NCBI RefSeq assembly: GCF_013403985.1
Contig: NZ_JABFDF010000004.1
Location: 62,001-126,000 of the forward strand
Length of the DNA: 64,000 nucleotides
Source: Winogradskyella ludwigii
GTDB lineage: Bacteria; Bacteroidota; Bacteroidia; Flavobacteriales; Flavobacteriaceae
Reading direction: 5' to 3'
The position numbers were made by a program, and so were the translations under genes. Positions 19,501 through 27,984 of this stretch are shown here, one piece after another (positions within the stretch are counted from its first letter, which is position 1; every line of letters starts with the position of its first letter). The notes beneath the pieces are model-generated. The model had not been told where the DNA came from and did no database searches. It saw only the letters and a list, made by a program, of their open reading frames with translations.

Positions 19501-22178
19501 GATGCAGATGTTTCGCCTGTGCTCCAATCGTAAGTCGTACTTCCACTTGCTGTAAGTGTTGTTGATTCTCCTGTTACAATAACTATATCTTCTGAAACCG
19601 CTAATGTTGGTGCTGTATTTACAGTAATAGTAACTTCTGAAGTATCCGTATAACCATAATCATCTTCTACTGTAACTGTATAAGTTGTTGTTACATTTGG
19701 GCTCACCTCTATAGTCGCTGTAGTTTCTCCTGTATTCCATAAATAAGATGTTCCTCCGGTTGCTGTTAATGTTACAGTGTCTCCACTACAAATAGTTTTG
19801 TCTTCATTAACATCAGCTATAATTTCTGGTATTACAGTTACTGTAATTGTTTCTGTATTACTCACACATCCACCAACAGCTGTAGAACTAACACTGTATG
19901 TTGTGGTAACTAATGGACTTACTATAATAGATGCAGATGTTTCGCCTGTGCTCCAATCGTAAGTCGTACTTCCACTTGCTGTAAGTGTTGTTGATTCTCC
20001 TGTTACAATAACTATATCTTCTGAAACACTTATTACTGGTGCTGTATTTACTGTTATAATAACTTCATCTGTTGAAGAACAATTATTTTCACTGACTTCT
20101 ACGCTATAAATGGTATCTGATGTTGGGCTTACTTCAATTGAAGCTGTTGTTTCACCTGTACTCCATAAATATGAAGTTCCACCACTAGCTGTTAATGTAA
20201 TTGATTCTCCTTCACATATTATTTGATCTTCACCTAAATCTACTGACGGCAAAGCATTTACAGTAACTGTTACACTTACATCTTCAGATTGACTATAATC
20301 GTCAGATACTATAACTGAATAAGAGGTTAATGTTAATGGAGACACTTCTATACTACTTGTAGTTTCACCTGTACTCCAAAGATAACTTGTACCACCTGTT
20401 GCTGTTAACGTGGTAGATTCTCCTTCACAAATTTGTTGGTCTGCACCTGCGCTCGCTAGGAGCGCATCAGGAAAAACTGTTATCTGGGAGGTATCTGTGA
20501 ATGATCCATCACTTGTTGTAAATGTTATTACAACAACGCCTACAGAAATTGGTGTAACAAGACCATTTTCATCTACAGTAGCAATATCTTCATCACTAGA
20601 ACTCCATGTTCCGTTTTGATTATTAGCATTTGCAGGTGAAATTGTTTTTGTTAATTGAAGCGTTTCTGATATTAAAATTTCTGAGGGATTTGGAGTTACA
20701 ACTACGCTCTCTACACTAACTGGTGGTAATGATGATTGATCTACTCCATTTAAATATTCTTCTAACCATGTGTAACCACTTGGGGCAAAATCATTATGAT
20801 CTTCTCCACTTGGTACGTTAGCTAGAAAGTATGCTTCTGGAATATGTGGATTAGAAACATAAAAATCTGATGGTCTAAGATTTTCTGGAATTACTGGATA
20901 TGGTACGTCACTAGCAGATGGATACGTAAAGTTAGCATCTACACTTACAAATTCATCGTTCTTAATAACTAATATATCAGACTCATCCTTACTGTCTAAG
21001 TAATTATTAATAGTACCATCTGCATTTAGCGTTTTATTAGTTCCTACATCTGTTAATAAATCGTCGTAGGTTTCTTGTGCTGTTTTAATAGTATAACTCT
21101 TACCTATTAAAGGAAATTGAGTTGTAGTAAAGAAATTATCTGCAGCAAGATCATTTTCCGGAAACGACGCATGAGAACCAGCAAAATAAGTCCACATATC
21201 TCTATCATCCGTTTGTGGTGTTTCTCTCTGGCCTGTGATAATATTACCTGCGGTATATATTAAGGGGTTATCTTCTGGTTGTGCCTGTATTTTCTGTAGT
21301 TGATTAACGATAACTGCATCACCCACAAACCAACCTGGTCTTCTTAAACCATCGTCTGCCGTTTTATAATAATTATTCAAAATATTATAAGTTCCCTCTT
21401 GTGTAATTCTAATTAATCTATTTTTCCAATTATAAACGATGTTGTTTATAATATCATATTGTCCATTCCCTTGTGGATTTGGAAACCTATGATCTATATT
21501 CATAAACACATTATCTACTAATGTAAAATTACCCAAATCATCTAATACTGTAGCTTCGTTTCTAGTATCTGTACCTAAAATCATTCCCTTTTGACTATCC
21601 TGAAAAAAACAGTTTTGAATCGTTGTATTAGCACTCGTTCCATCACTAGAAGATAAATCAAAAGTTTCGTCACCACCATGACTTAAAGAACAATGATCTA
21701 CAATAACGTTGGTACAACCTCTCAACCAAAGTGCTGAAGAATTAAATCCTGATGAAGCTGACCTTCTAAATCTAATATATCTAATAATTACATTATCTAG
21801 ATTATGTATAAAGAATTGAGACGTTTTAATTGTAATTCCTCCTAATGGAGCCGTTTGTCCTGCAATGGTTAAATTATCATAATTAGAGCCATCTAAAAGG
21901 TATTCCCATTGTGGTTCTGTAGACGCATCAATCTCACCACTGACATCAAAAACAATTGTTCTTGGACCTGTAGTTAATAACGCTTGTTTTAATCCACCTT
22001 CAGCTTCCCAATCTAACGTGGTTACATGTATGACTTCTCCGCCTCGACCACCAGATGCATAACCACCAGCACCTTTAGCTGAAGGAAAAGCTGGTTGCTG
22101 AGCATTAAGGTTACAAAATGAAAGACAAACAAATATTAACGTGACGAGATATACTAGGGGATATTTTGAAAATTTCAT
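16542..22178 (-). CDS. Giant secreted pectate-lyase-like protein with 17 Ig-like modules and T9SS sorting domain
   Basis: The 1878-residue protein has a signal peptide (1-26, ending NLNA). Next comes a parallel beta-helix of the pectate lyase PL1 type (about 27-480), with AFPSAKGAGGYASGGRGG, NVIVDHCSLSHGGDE and RFPNPQGNGQYDIINNIVYNW. A Big_2-like bacterial Ig domain spans about 485-570. Seventeen tandem modules of about 71 residues follow (about 573-1780), each with a SYLWSTGETT-like core. A type A sorting domain (about 1797-1878, LDIYPNPANG to KKLIVN) should direct it through the T9SS to the surface. The catalytic region suggests cleavage of a uronate-containing polysaccharide. It lies opposite and beside an exopolysaccharide locus; a role in trimming or binding that polymer is inference. 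Confidence 0.9.
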   Translation of the reverse strand: MKFSKYPLVYLVTLIFVCLSFCNLNAQQPAFPSAKGAGGYASGGRGGEVIHVTTLDWEAEGGLKQALLTTGPRTIVFDVSGEIDASTEPQWEYLLDGSNYDNLTIAGQTAPLGGITIKTSQFFIHNLDNVIIRYIRFRRSASSGFNSSALWLRGCTNVIVDHCSLSHGGDETFDLSSSDGTSANTTIQNCFFQDSQKGMILGTDTRNEATVLDDLGNFTLVDNVFMNIDHRFPNPQGNGQYDIINNIVYNWKNRLIRITQEGTYNILNNYYKTADDGLRRPGWFVGDAVIVNQLQKIQAQPEDNPLIYTAGNIITGQRETPQTDDRDMWTYFAGSHASFPENDLAADNFFTTTQFPLIGKSYTIKTAQETYDDLLTDVGTNKTLNADGTINNYLDSKDESDILVIKNDEFVSVDANFTYPSASDVPYPVIPENLRPSDFYVSNPHIPEAYFLANVPSGEDHNDFAPSGYTWLEEYLNGVDQSSLPPVSVESVVVTPNPSEILISETLQLTKTISPANANNQNGTWSSSDEDIATVDENGLVTPISVGVVVITFTTSDGSFTDTSQITVFPDALLASAGADQQICEGESTTLTATGGTSYLWSTGETTSSIEVSPLTLTSYSVIVSDDYSQSEDVSVTVTVNALPSVDLGEDQIICEGESITLTASGGTSYLWSTGETTASIEVSPTSDTIYSVEVSENNCSSTDEVIITVNTAPVISVSEDIVIVTGESTTLTASGSTTYDWSTGETSASIIVSPLVTTTYSVSSTAVGGCVSNTETITVTVIPEIIADVNEDKTICSGDTVTLTATGGTSYLWNTGETTATIEVSPNVTTTYTVTVEDDYGYTDTSEVTITVNTAPTLAVSEDIVIVTGESTTLTASGSTTYDWSTGETSASIIVSPLVTTTYSVNSTVVGGCVSNTETITVTVIPEIIADVNEDETICSGETVTLTATGGTSYLWNTGETTATIEVSPTVTTTYTVTAEDDYGYTDSVEVTVNVNEMPNITVNDDVFVMIGNAITLTANGGNTYAWNTGDTTSQITVNPVVTTTYTVTGTSVGGCQNTDEVTVTVVDELTANAGEDTSICLGESIMLNASGGLTYTWNTGGTGASPVVSPLETTTYSVTVTDGFGNSATDDVVITVNSMPTANAGNDEVICEGESVVLTAEGGDSYLWSTGATTASITVNPVLDITYSVEVFSNACSDIDEVSVFVQPTPEITLTQDLVIMNGNSATLEVSGAESYLWNTGDTSNSIVVNPTVTTTYNVTGFSASNCEASAEVTITVVPEVNANAGNDVAICLGESVSLTASGGINYSWNTGETNTSMIVSPIETTTYTVTVTDDLGNSDSDSVTVTVNELPTLILTEDVTIFEGESINLTVNGAESYLWNTGDTSNSIVVNPTITSTYSVTGFSSSNCETSAEVTVTVVPEVNANAGNDVAICLGESIALNASGGINYSWNTGETNTSIIVSPIETTTYTVTVTDDLGNSDSDNVTVTVNELPLISTSENITIIEGESTELIVNGAVAYLWNTGDTSSSITVNPTQTTIYSVVGISNTCTSEPSEIIVTVIPLFQASAGTDSRVCDNESYEVILTATEGDSYLWSTGETTQSIVVNPLSTTSYSVTVSEGIQEASDEVMVYVDPSPNVVIANGESVEILSGDFITLSASGANTYEWNNGASQPNIAVSPSVTTTYVVKGYIGQCLDEQQIIVNVIPKVVADAGEDVLICVDDLVTLTATGGDEYVWNTGETTSSISVSPIETTDYTVTVFNALDFDEATVRVEVDLNCTTDTIDNPNEETLEVALDIYPNPANGFVNIKLSGSLIVSDVHIFDVTGKRVKQIRITNDDSNLTTTAQVDISALQSGIYFVKLIDENNNITKKLIVN
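16842..20462. repeat. 17 tandem ~213-bp coding modules in the giant lyase gene
   Basis: Seventeen modules of 69-73 codons lie head to tail. They alternate between a type with an ICxGES motif (odd-even partner A) and a type that often carries GGC or NC near its end (B). Two pairs of A+B units are almost identical at DNA level. One pair is offset by 429 bp (about 19190-19605 against 19618-20030). The other is offset by 426 bp (about 17692-18060 against 18118-18486). These look like recent two-module duplications. Confidence 0.9.
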
Positions 22179-22698
22179 AGGGGCTATTGAAATATTTTAT
22201 AAGTAGAGGAGCAATTTATTAAATTATTAGAGGTTTTATTGTTTAAAGACTAATTTAATCGACAAAATACACTAAATAGCGTAATTATTCGATAAAAAGA
22301 ATAAAATTGTAAGTAAAATTCTATAGTTGTAAATTGATTTTTTAACATTACAATTATATACGCTTTAACTTATCTTCTCGGACGTTACAAAACCTAACAT
22401 TTAACACTTTAACGGATTTTTTTACAAAAAAAACCAAAATTATTGAAATAGCATATCATATATCGATAAATATTAACGGTTTATCTAATAATCGATAACT
22501 GAGCCTAAATCTATAGGACTTGGTCTAATATTAATCTGTGTTTAAAAAAAAAATTACATCTTTGCTTTTTAAGTGTTGCGACAATAATTAAAAGCATAAC
22601 GTAGTTTAAAAAGGTCTACAACAAGGGTTAATGCAATTATTTTCACTTAATTATAATAATTCAATTTTCAATAATACAACACCCTTGATTAGGAGATA
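22179..22698. other. 520-bp divergent intergenic region upstream of the polysaccharide locus
   Basis: No ORF is supported here. It must hold promoters for the giant lyase (minus) and the polysaccharide operon (plus). ATCGATAA occurs twice about 30 bp apart near 22461-22498. The best plus-strand -7 candidate is CATCTTTG at 22557-22564, one mismatch from TAnnTTTG, after an A-run. No strong hairpin or leader peptide is apparent. Confidence 0.5.
22557..22564 (+). promoter_or_regulatory. Weak candidate -7 element for the polysaccharide operon
   Basis: CATCTTTG has one mismatch to TAnnTTTG and is preceded by a run of A residues. It lies about 135 bp before the flippase start and has no good -33 TTTG. 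Confidence 0.3.
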
Positions 22699-24039
22699 AT
22701 GCTAATAAACCACATAAAAAAACTTATAGAAAAAGCAAACAGTGCGCTCAAGAATCCTGTTATAAAAAGCATGATTATTGTCGCTGTTATCACTTTTCTT
22801 GTAAAAGGATTAGCGTTCTATAAAGAGACCATTATTGCAGGGACTTTTGGCCTAAATGAAGTCATAGATGCCTTTATAATTGCATCTTTAATTCCTACAC
22901 TTATAAATAGTGTTTTTATTAGCTCACTTAATAACCTATTTATACCTAATTATATTACTGAATTAAAAAACCATGGAAATAAGTCTAGTTTTCAAAGTGT
23001 TGTTTTTTTAATGGTCATTGGTATTTCTGTAATCTCTATGATTATTTCTTACTTTTCTATAGATATCTTTTTAGATTTTATTTATAAAAATAATCCAGAT
23101 GCAAATTATCAACTCGTAAAAGATCAATTCTATGTGCTTTTACCTTGTGTCTTTATTTGGGGAATTGGATCTGTACTTTCAGGATTATTAGAAATTGACA
23201 ATCGGTTTTTAATATCTACTGTTGTTGGATTCTTACCTATAGTAACCATGATCCTTTTTCTTTTCTACTTAACTGATACTTTAGGATCTATGGTTTTAGC
23301 CTATGGTGCTCTAGCGGGTTCAATTGTTAGCTTTTTATTTATATTAATCTTTGTACTTAAATACAATATATTTTCTTTGGGAAAACCAATTTTGAATGCT
23401 AATTCCCGATTAATGATACAACAACTACCACCAAAAATATCATCTGGCTTTCTTTCTGAAATGAATATTATAGTAGATAAATTTTTCGCTGGTCAACTTG
23501 TAGTTGGCTCTTTAGCCGCCTTAGACTATGCCAATAGATTGCCTGCCTTTGGAGTTGCTATAGTTATTATGTCTTTAGGAAATGTATTATTACCTCATTT
23601 TTCGAGACTAGTTAATGAAGATCTTAAATCTGCATATCAATATTTGTTTAAAATTTTAAAATTAGTATTTATTGGTGTTCTAGTTGCTGTACTTATTGGT
23701 GTTTTTCTCTCTGATTGGATTGTAGAATTATGGTTAGAAAGAGATCAGTTTACACATGAAGACACTATAAAGGTTTCGGCTATTCAACAAATTTTATTTC
23801 TAAATGTTCCTTTCTATCTTTGTACATTAATAACCGTAAAGTTTTTAACTAGTATTAATAAGAATAGTTTTATGGCTTGGATTTCTTTAGCCAATTTAGC
23901 CATAAACATCATTTTAAATACGATATTGATTAAATATTATGGTGTTTATGGATTAGCGCTAAGTACCTCTTTAGTCTTTATTATAAGTAGTTGCTTTTAT
24001 TTCGGGTACACGTATAAACAATATAAAAAACTTGACTAA
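22699..24039 (+). CDS. Polysaccharide flippase of the MOP superfamily (MurJ/Wzx-like)
   Basis: The 446-residue protein has about 12 to 14 membrane segments and the MurJ-like N-terminal motif GTFGLNEVIDAFIIASLIPT. MOP-family flippases move undecaprenyl-linked oligosaccharides across the inner membrane. The position as first gene of a polysaccharide operon, next to glycosyltransferases and a polymerase candidate, argues for a Wzx role rather than lipid II flipping. The ATG at 22699 follows AGGAGA, an unusually good Shine-Dalgarno-like sequence for this phylum. Its stop overlaps the start of the next gene by one base, so the genes are coupled. Confidence 0.85.
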   Translation: MLINHIKKLIEKANSALKNPVIKSMIIVAVITFLVKGLAFYKETIIAGTFGLNEVIDAFIIASLIPTLINSVFISSLNNLFIPNYITELKNHGNKSSFQSVVFLMVIGISVISMIISYFSIDIFLDFIYKNNPDANYQLVKDQFYVLLPCVFIWGIGSVLSGLLEIDNRFLISTVVGFLPIVTMILFLFYLTDTLGSMVLAYGALAGSIVSFLFILIFVLKYNIFSLGKPILNANSRLMIQQLPPKISSGFLSEMNIIVDKFFAGQLVVGSLAALDYANRLPAFGVAIVIMSLGNVLLPHFSRLVNEDLKSAYQYLFKILKLVFIGVLVAVLIGVFLSDWIVELWLERDQFTHEDTIKVSAIQQILFLNVPFYLCTLITVKFLTSINKNSFMAWISLANLAINIILNTILIKYYGVYGLALSTSLVFIISSCFYFGYTYKQYKKLD

Positions 24040-25100
24040 TGAAAATTGATTTTCTTGTAAATTCACTTATTTCTGGAGGAGCAGAACGTGTTTTAGTTTC
24101 ATTAGCAAATTATTTTAATGAGAAAGGACATGATGTTTCAATTATAACATTTAATGAGCCCGATGTATGGCAACCAAACGAAGGCATTAAACGTATTAAG
24201 CTGCATCATGGAAGTATCAAAAATCACATGATACGAAGCTTCAAAAACTTAACTCAATATTATTATCATAAAAAAAATAGACCAGATGTTCTTATCAGTT
24301 TTATGATTCAGACCAACTTGATAGGTATATTAGTAAGTAAATTTTATGGTATTAAACTTATTGCTTCAGAACACAATAATCATTTAGAAGAAACTGATTT
24401 TATTGGTAGATTCACTCGTAAGTATGGTTATAAATTTAGTAATGCATTAACTGTACTTACCAATTTTGACAAAGAGTTTTATAAAAAGAGAAATATCAAT
24501 GTTTCTGTAATGCCAAATCCGTGTTCATTTGACGTTTATCAAGAAGAACACCGAAATAGAACGAAAACAATTTTAGCCGTAGGTGCTCTAGACAGATATC
24601 ATCATAAAGGTTTTGATAGCTTAATAGAAATGATTGGACCGGTTTTAGCAAATAATCCAGATTGGAAATTGAAACTTGTTGGTGGTGGCGATGAAGGCAC
24701 AAAATTCTTAAAAACCCTAGTTCAAAAAGAAAATTTAACGGACAAAGTAATCTTTGAAGGGTTTTCTTCTAAAGTCTCAGATCTTATGAAAGATGCTGAG
24801 ATCTACATTATGACGTCACGTTTTGAAGGTTTACCATTAGTATTATTAGAAGCTATGTCACAAGGCATGGCTTGTATTTCTTACAATTGTATTTCTGGAC
24901 CTGCTGAAATAATTACACATAACGTAAATGGTATTTTAGTCGAAGATCAAAATTCAAAACAGATGTGCGAAAAATTAGATGTATTAATTAAAAACCCTGA
25001 AAAACGAAAAAAATTAGCTAAAAATGGTATCAATTCTTTAGATAAATATAAAATGGAAACTATTTACGCTAAGTATTTAGATATTTTTGAAACACTTTAA
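24039..25100 (+). CDS. Glycosyltransferase family 4
   Basis: This 353-residue retaining glycosyltransferase has the GT-B fold. The acceptor-side motif NSLISGGAERVL is at the N-terminus. The donor-side domain holds GALDRYHHKGFD and the E-x7-E motif of FEGLPLVLLEAMSQG. It resembles N-acetylgalactosamine- and glucose-adding GT4 enzymes; the donor cannot be assigned. It acts on the cytoplasmic face on undecaprenyl-linked intermediates. It starts within the flippase stop codon and ends 3 bp before the polymerase candidate. Confidence 0.9.
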   Translation: MKIDFLVNSLISGGAERVLVSLANYFNEKGHDVSIITFNEPDVWQPNEGIKRIKLHHGSIKNHMIRSFKNLTQYYYHKKNRPDVLISFMIQTNLIGILVSKFYGIKLIASEHNNHLEETDFIGRFTRKYGYKFSNALTVLTNFDKEFYKKRNINVSVMPNPCSFDVYQEEHRNRTKTILAVGALDRYHHKGFDSLIEMIGPVLANNPDWKLKLVGGGDEGTKFLKTLVQKENLTDKVIFEGFSSKVSDLMKDAEIYIMTSRFEGLPLVLLEAMSQGMACISYNCISGPAEIITHNVNGILVEDQNSKQMCEKLDVLIKNPEKRKKLAKNGINSLDKYKMETIYAKYLDIFETL

Positions 25101-25103
25101 AGA

Positions 25104-26333
25104 ATGAAAAATAAAGCATTCATACATCTTTGTTTTCTAGTTCCCTTTGTAATTACGCTATTAAATTTACAAGTATTAGTTACGTATTTATTATCTACTA
25201 CGCTTGCTCAGATTATAGCATATGTGAATCTGGGACTTATTTTATTAGGAACTGTACTTATGTTAAAACATAAAGATGAGCTTTCTAAAACCTCCAGGTT
25301 GTGGATAATATTTTTTCTTATGTATTTTGTCTTCGCTATTATGGCAGGAGCTATTCATAACAATCCTTCTAGCATTTTATTGAGCACAATTCCCTTTTTC
25401 TATGTTTTAGGGTTTTACTATTACTTAAGTGTATCTGATCATAGAGTTTTATTTGAAAAAGTAGCACTTATGGCATTTGCTATATCGTGTTTTATTTGTA
25501 TTTATTGGAAAAGTATCAACTTTGATTTAGATAAATTAGCGGGTGTAAATATATTTATTATTGACAGAGCTTCTGGAGTTTATGGAGATGCTAATCAAAT
25601 GGCATTAGTCTCTATTATTTCCTTTGTTTTCCTCTATAAAAATTTTAAGCCTGAAAATAAATTTCTGAAAATTATTAGATTAATTCTTTTAGCTGTAGTG
25701 GCCTATTGTCTATTTATTACCTTCTCTAACACAGGCTTTATGGTCTTTGTTATTTCTTTAGTTATGCTTAATTATAAGTTTTTCAGTGGTATTAGAATCA
25801 TATTTGGTATTATATTATTACCCGTTTTTTATGTTGTTCTATTAAACCTAAACCATATTACAGCAAACCTAAATTTGGTTGGACAACAACGGGATAAAAT
25901 AAATAATATTGTTAACATGTTATCATTTAATTTTGATAAAGTAGACGACTCTGGAAGAAGCCAATTAGTCAATGAACTATTGTACTATATATTTAAAAAT
26001 CCTTTATTTGGTAACGGATTAGATTTTGCAAACTCTCATCATGCGCATAATACGGTTTTAGGTGTTTGGGCAGATGCTGGAATATTTGTTCTCTTATTCT
26101 TTTTATTTATGTTAGGAAAATATTTCCTCAGAGCCATATCTAGTCCTCCACATGTTCGGTATTTTGTACTTCCTGTTTTAATTGCACTATGCATATTTAT
26201 GTTAAGCTTACAGAGTATAATTAATCAGCCCTACTTAATGGCCTTGTTTGTTTACCTAGGCTACCTTTTAGATTTTAACCCAAAGAAAAAATCAGACGAA
26301 GTCAAAGAACTTGAAGAGGAAGTCTCTACTTAA
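25104..26333 (+). CDS. Wzy/O-antigen-ligase-like polymerase
   Basis: The 409-residue membrane protein has about 10 to 12 hydrophobic segments and a large periplasmic loop near residues 255-320. In that loop NPLFGNGLDFANSHHAHNTVLGVWADAG matches the Wzy_C/O-antigen ligase signature with its conserved His, and SNTGFMVF holds the usual upstream polar motif. Such proteins polymerise repeat units or ligate them in the periplasm. A Wzx-like flippase and GT4 gene lie immediately upstream. A 209-bp gap follows, so the downstream acyltransferases may have their own promoter. Confidence 0.82.
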   Translation: MKNKAFIHLCFLVPFVITLLNLQVLVTYLLSTTLAQIIAYVNLGLILLGTVLMLKHKDELSKTSRLWIIFFLMYFVFAIMAGAIHNNPSSILLSTIPFFYVLGFYYYLSVSDHRVLFEKVALMAFAISCFICIYWKSINFDLDKLAGVNIFIIDRASGVYGDANQMALVSIISFVFLYKNFKPENKFLKIIRLILLAVVAYCLFITFSNTGFMVFVISLVMLNYKFFSGIRIIFGIILLPVFYVVLLNLNHITANLNLVGQQRDKINNIVNMLSFNFDKVDDSGRSQLVNELLYYIFKNPLFGNGLDFANSHHAHNTVLGVWADAGIFVLLFFLFMLGKYFLRAISSPPHVRYFVLPVLIALCIFMLSLQSIINQPYLMALFVYLGYLLDFNPKKKSDEVKELEEEVST

Positions 26334-26456
26334 TCTAAAAGTAGTACTATCTCAAACCTTGTATTACACTTAATTCTTTTAATATCAGCTTTAACAATAA
26401 GCAGCGCGCCTAAATTAATCATGCCGATAAAAGTATTAAAGTACCAATTCAAAGAT

Positions 26457-26464
26457 TAATTTTG
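26457..26464 (+). promoter_or_regulatory. Candidate -7 element before the MBOAT cassette
   Basis: TAATTTTG matches TAnnTTTG exactly and lies about 80 bp before the first MBOAT ATG. No TTTG sits at the proper upstream distance. Confidence 0.35.
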
Positions 26465-26542
26465 ATGTTTCAATTATTATATAACATATTTACTCTCCGA
26501 AAGTATGTAATGTCATATAAAACGGCTAAAACTTAAGTATAT

Positions 26543-27976
26543 ATGCTTTTTAATTCGCTAGAGTTTTTTGTATTCCTGCCCATAGTTTTTATACTCTATT
26601 GGTTTGTTTTAGGCAAAAAACTAAAGTTACAAAACCTACTGATAGTCATTGCTAGTTATGTGTTTTATGGCTGGTGGGACTGGAGATTCCTCTCTCTAAT
26701 TATTTTTAGTTCGTTTGTAGATTACGGCATTGGTGTTTTACTTAGTAAAGAAACGAAACAACATAAACGTAAAATCTTATTATGGACTAGTATCTGTATT
26801 AACATTGGTTTTCTAGGTTTCTTTAAATACTATAATTTCTTTATTGAAAGCTTTGTAGATTCGTTTTCATTTTTTGGATCAGAATTAAGTATCAATACAC
26901 TAAATATTGTGCTTCCTGTTGGTATAAGTTTTTACACATTTCAAACCTTAAGCTATACCATAGATGTTTATAACAAACGCTTAGAGCCTACTAACGATAT
27001 AGTCGCCTTTTTTGCTTTTGTAAGCTTCTTTCCTCAATTAGTTGCAGGTCCTATTGAAAGAGCAACCAATTTATTACCTCAATTTTATAAAAAACGAGAA
27101 TTTCATTATGCTAATGCAGTAGATGGCATGCGTCAGGTAATTTGGGGTTTGTTTAAAAAAGTTGTTATTGCAGATAACTGTGCAAAGTATGCCAACATTA
27201 TATTTAATAACTCAGACGACTATTCTGGTAGCACACTGCTTTTAGGAGCTTTCTTATTTGCCTTTCAGATTTATGGTGATTTCTCTGGTTACTCAGATAT
27301 TGCTATTGGTATTTCTAGATTCTTTGGGTTTAACTTAAAACAAAATTTTGCTTTCCCTTACTTCTCTCGTGATATTGCAGAATTTTGGAGACGTTGGCAT
27401 ATGTCTTTATCAACGTGGTTTAGAGACTATATTTATATTCCTTTAGGTGGAAGTCGTGGAAGTTTAAATAAAAAAATCCGAAACGTTTTTATCATATTTC
27501 TTGTCAGTGGGTTTTGGCATGGAGCCAATTGGACTTTTATAATTTGGGGAGGCTTAAATGCGCTTTATTTTTTACCATTATTACTAACTAACAAAAACAG
27601 AGTAAATACAGATGTAGTTGCACAAAACAAAATGCTTCCAAGTTTTAGAGAAACCCTACAAATGCTAGCGACCTTTTTTATAACCTTAGTCGCTTGGGTA
27701 TTTTTCAGAGCAGATTCCGTTAGTCATGCCTTTAGTTATTTAAGAGACATGCTAAACTTCTCATTGTTTTCAAAACCCGCACTTATACCTTATACGGTTT
27801 TATTTTTAGTTGCCGTTTTTATAACCATAGAATGGCTTGGAAGACACGGACAATATGCGTTGGAACGAATAGATAAAATAAATAAACCTTTAAGATGGTC
27901 TTTTTATTTAGTGTTAATTATGCTCATGTTCCTATTTGCAGGAGAAGAACAAGCATTTATTTATTTTCAGTTTTAA
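26543..27976 (+). CDS. MBOAT family O-acyltransferase (first copy)
   Basis: The 477-residue polytopic protein belongs to the AlgI/DltB-like MBOAT family, which passes acyl groups across the inner membrane for polysaccharide O-acylation. Signatures are FFPQLVAGPIERA, FWRRWHMSLSTWFRDYIYIP and SGFWHGANWTFIIWGG, with probable catalytic His326. It is paired 8 bp upstream with a periplasmic SGNH-like protein, as in alginate acetylation. A close paralog of identical length follows at 28973. The acyl group is most often acetyl, but sequence does not show this. Confidence 0.93.
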   Translation: MLFNSLEFFVFLPIVFILYWFVLGKKLKLQNLLIVIASYVFYGWWDWRFLSLIIFSSFVDYGIGVLLSKETKQHKRKILLWTSICINIGFLGFFKYYNFFIESFVDSFSFFGSELSINTLNIVLPVGISFYTFQTLSYTIDVYNKRLEPTNDIVAFFAFVSFFPQLVAGPIERATNLLPQFYKKREFHYANAVDGMRQVIWGLFKKVVIADNCAKYANIIFNNSDDYSGSTLLLGAFLFAFQIYGDFSGYSDIAIGISRFFGFNLKQNFAFPYFSRDIAEFWRRWHMSLSTWFRDYIYIPLGGSRGSLNKKIRNVFIIFLVSGFWHGANWTFIIWGGLNALYFLPLLLTNKNRVNTDVVAQNKMLPSFRETLQMLATFFITLVAWVFFRADSVSHAFSYLRDMLNFSLFSKPALIPYTVLFLVAVFITIEWLGRHGQYALERIDKINKPLRWSFYLVLIMLMFLFAGEEQAFIYFQF

Positions 27977-27984
27977 ATTAAAAT

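Noticed and set aside
16842..20462. Regularly spaced repeats that could suggest a CRISPR or non-coding array
   Set aside because: The unit is about 213 bp, coding throughout, and diverges by codon position; there are no spacers.
18616..20619. Several plus-strand frames of 60-70 codons inside the giant lyase gene
   Set aside because: They are antisense shadows of the repeated Ig-like modules, similar to each other because the modules are similar, and rich in Thr, Cys and Val as expected for the reverse frame.
22104..22178. Lipobox in the giant lyase signal peptide (Cys18 or Cys22)
   Set aside because: The residues before the cysteines (FVC, SFC) do not fit the lipobox and the NLNA-QQ site fits a signal peptidase I cut.
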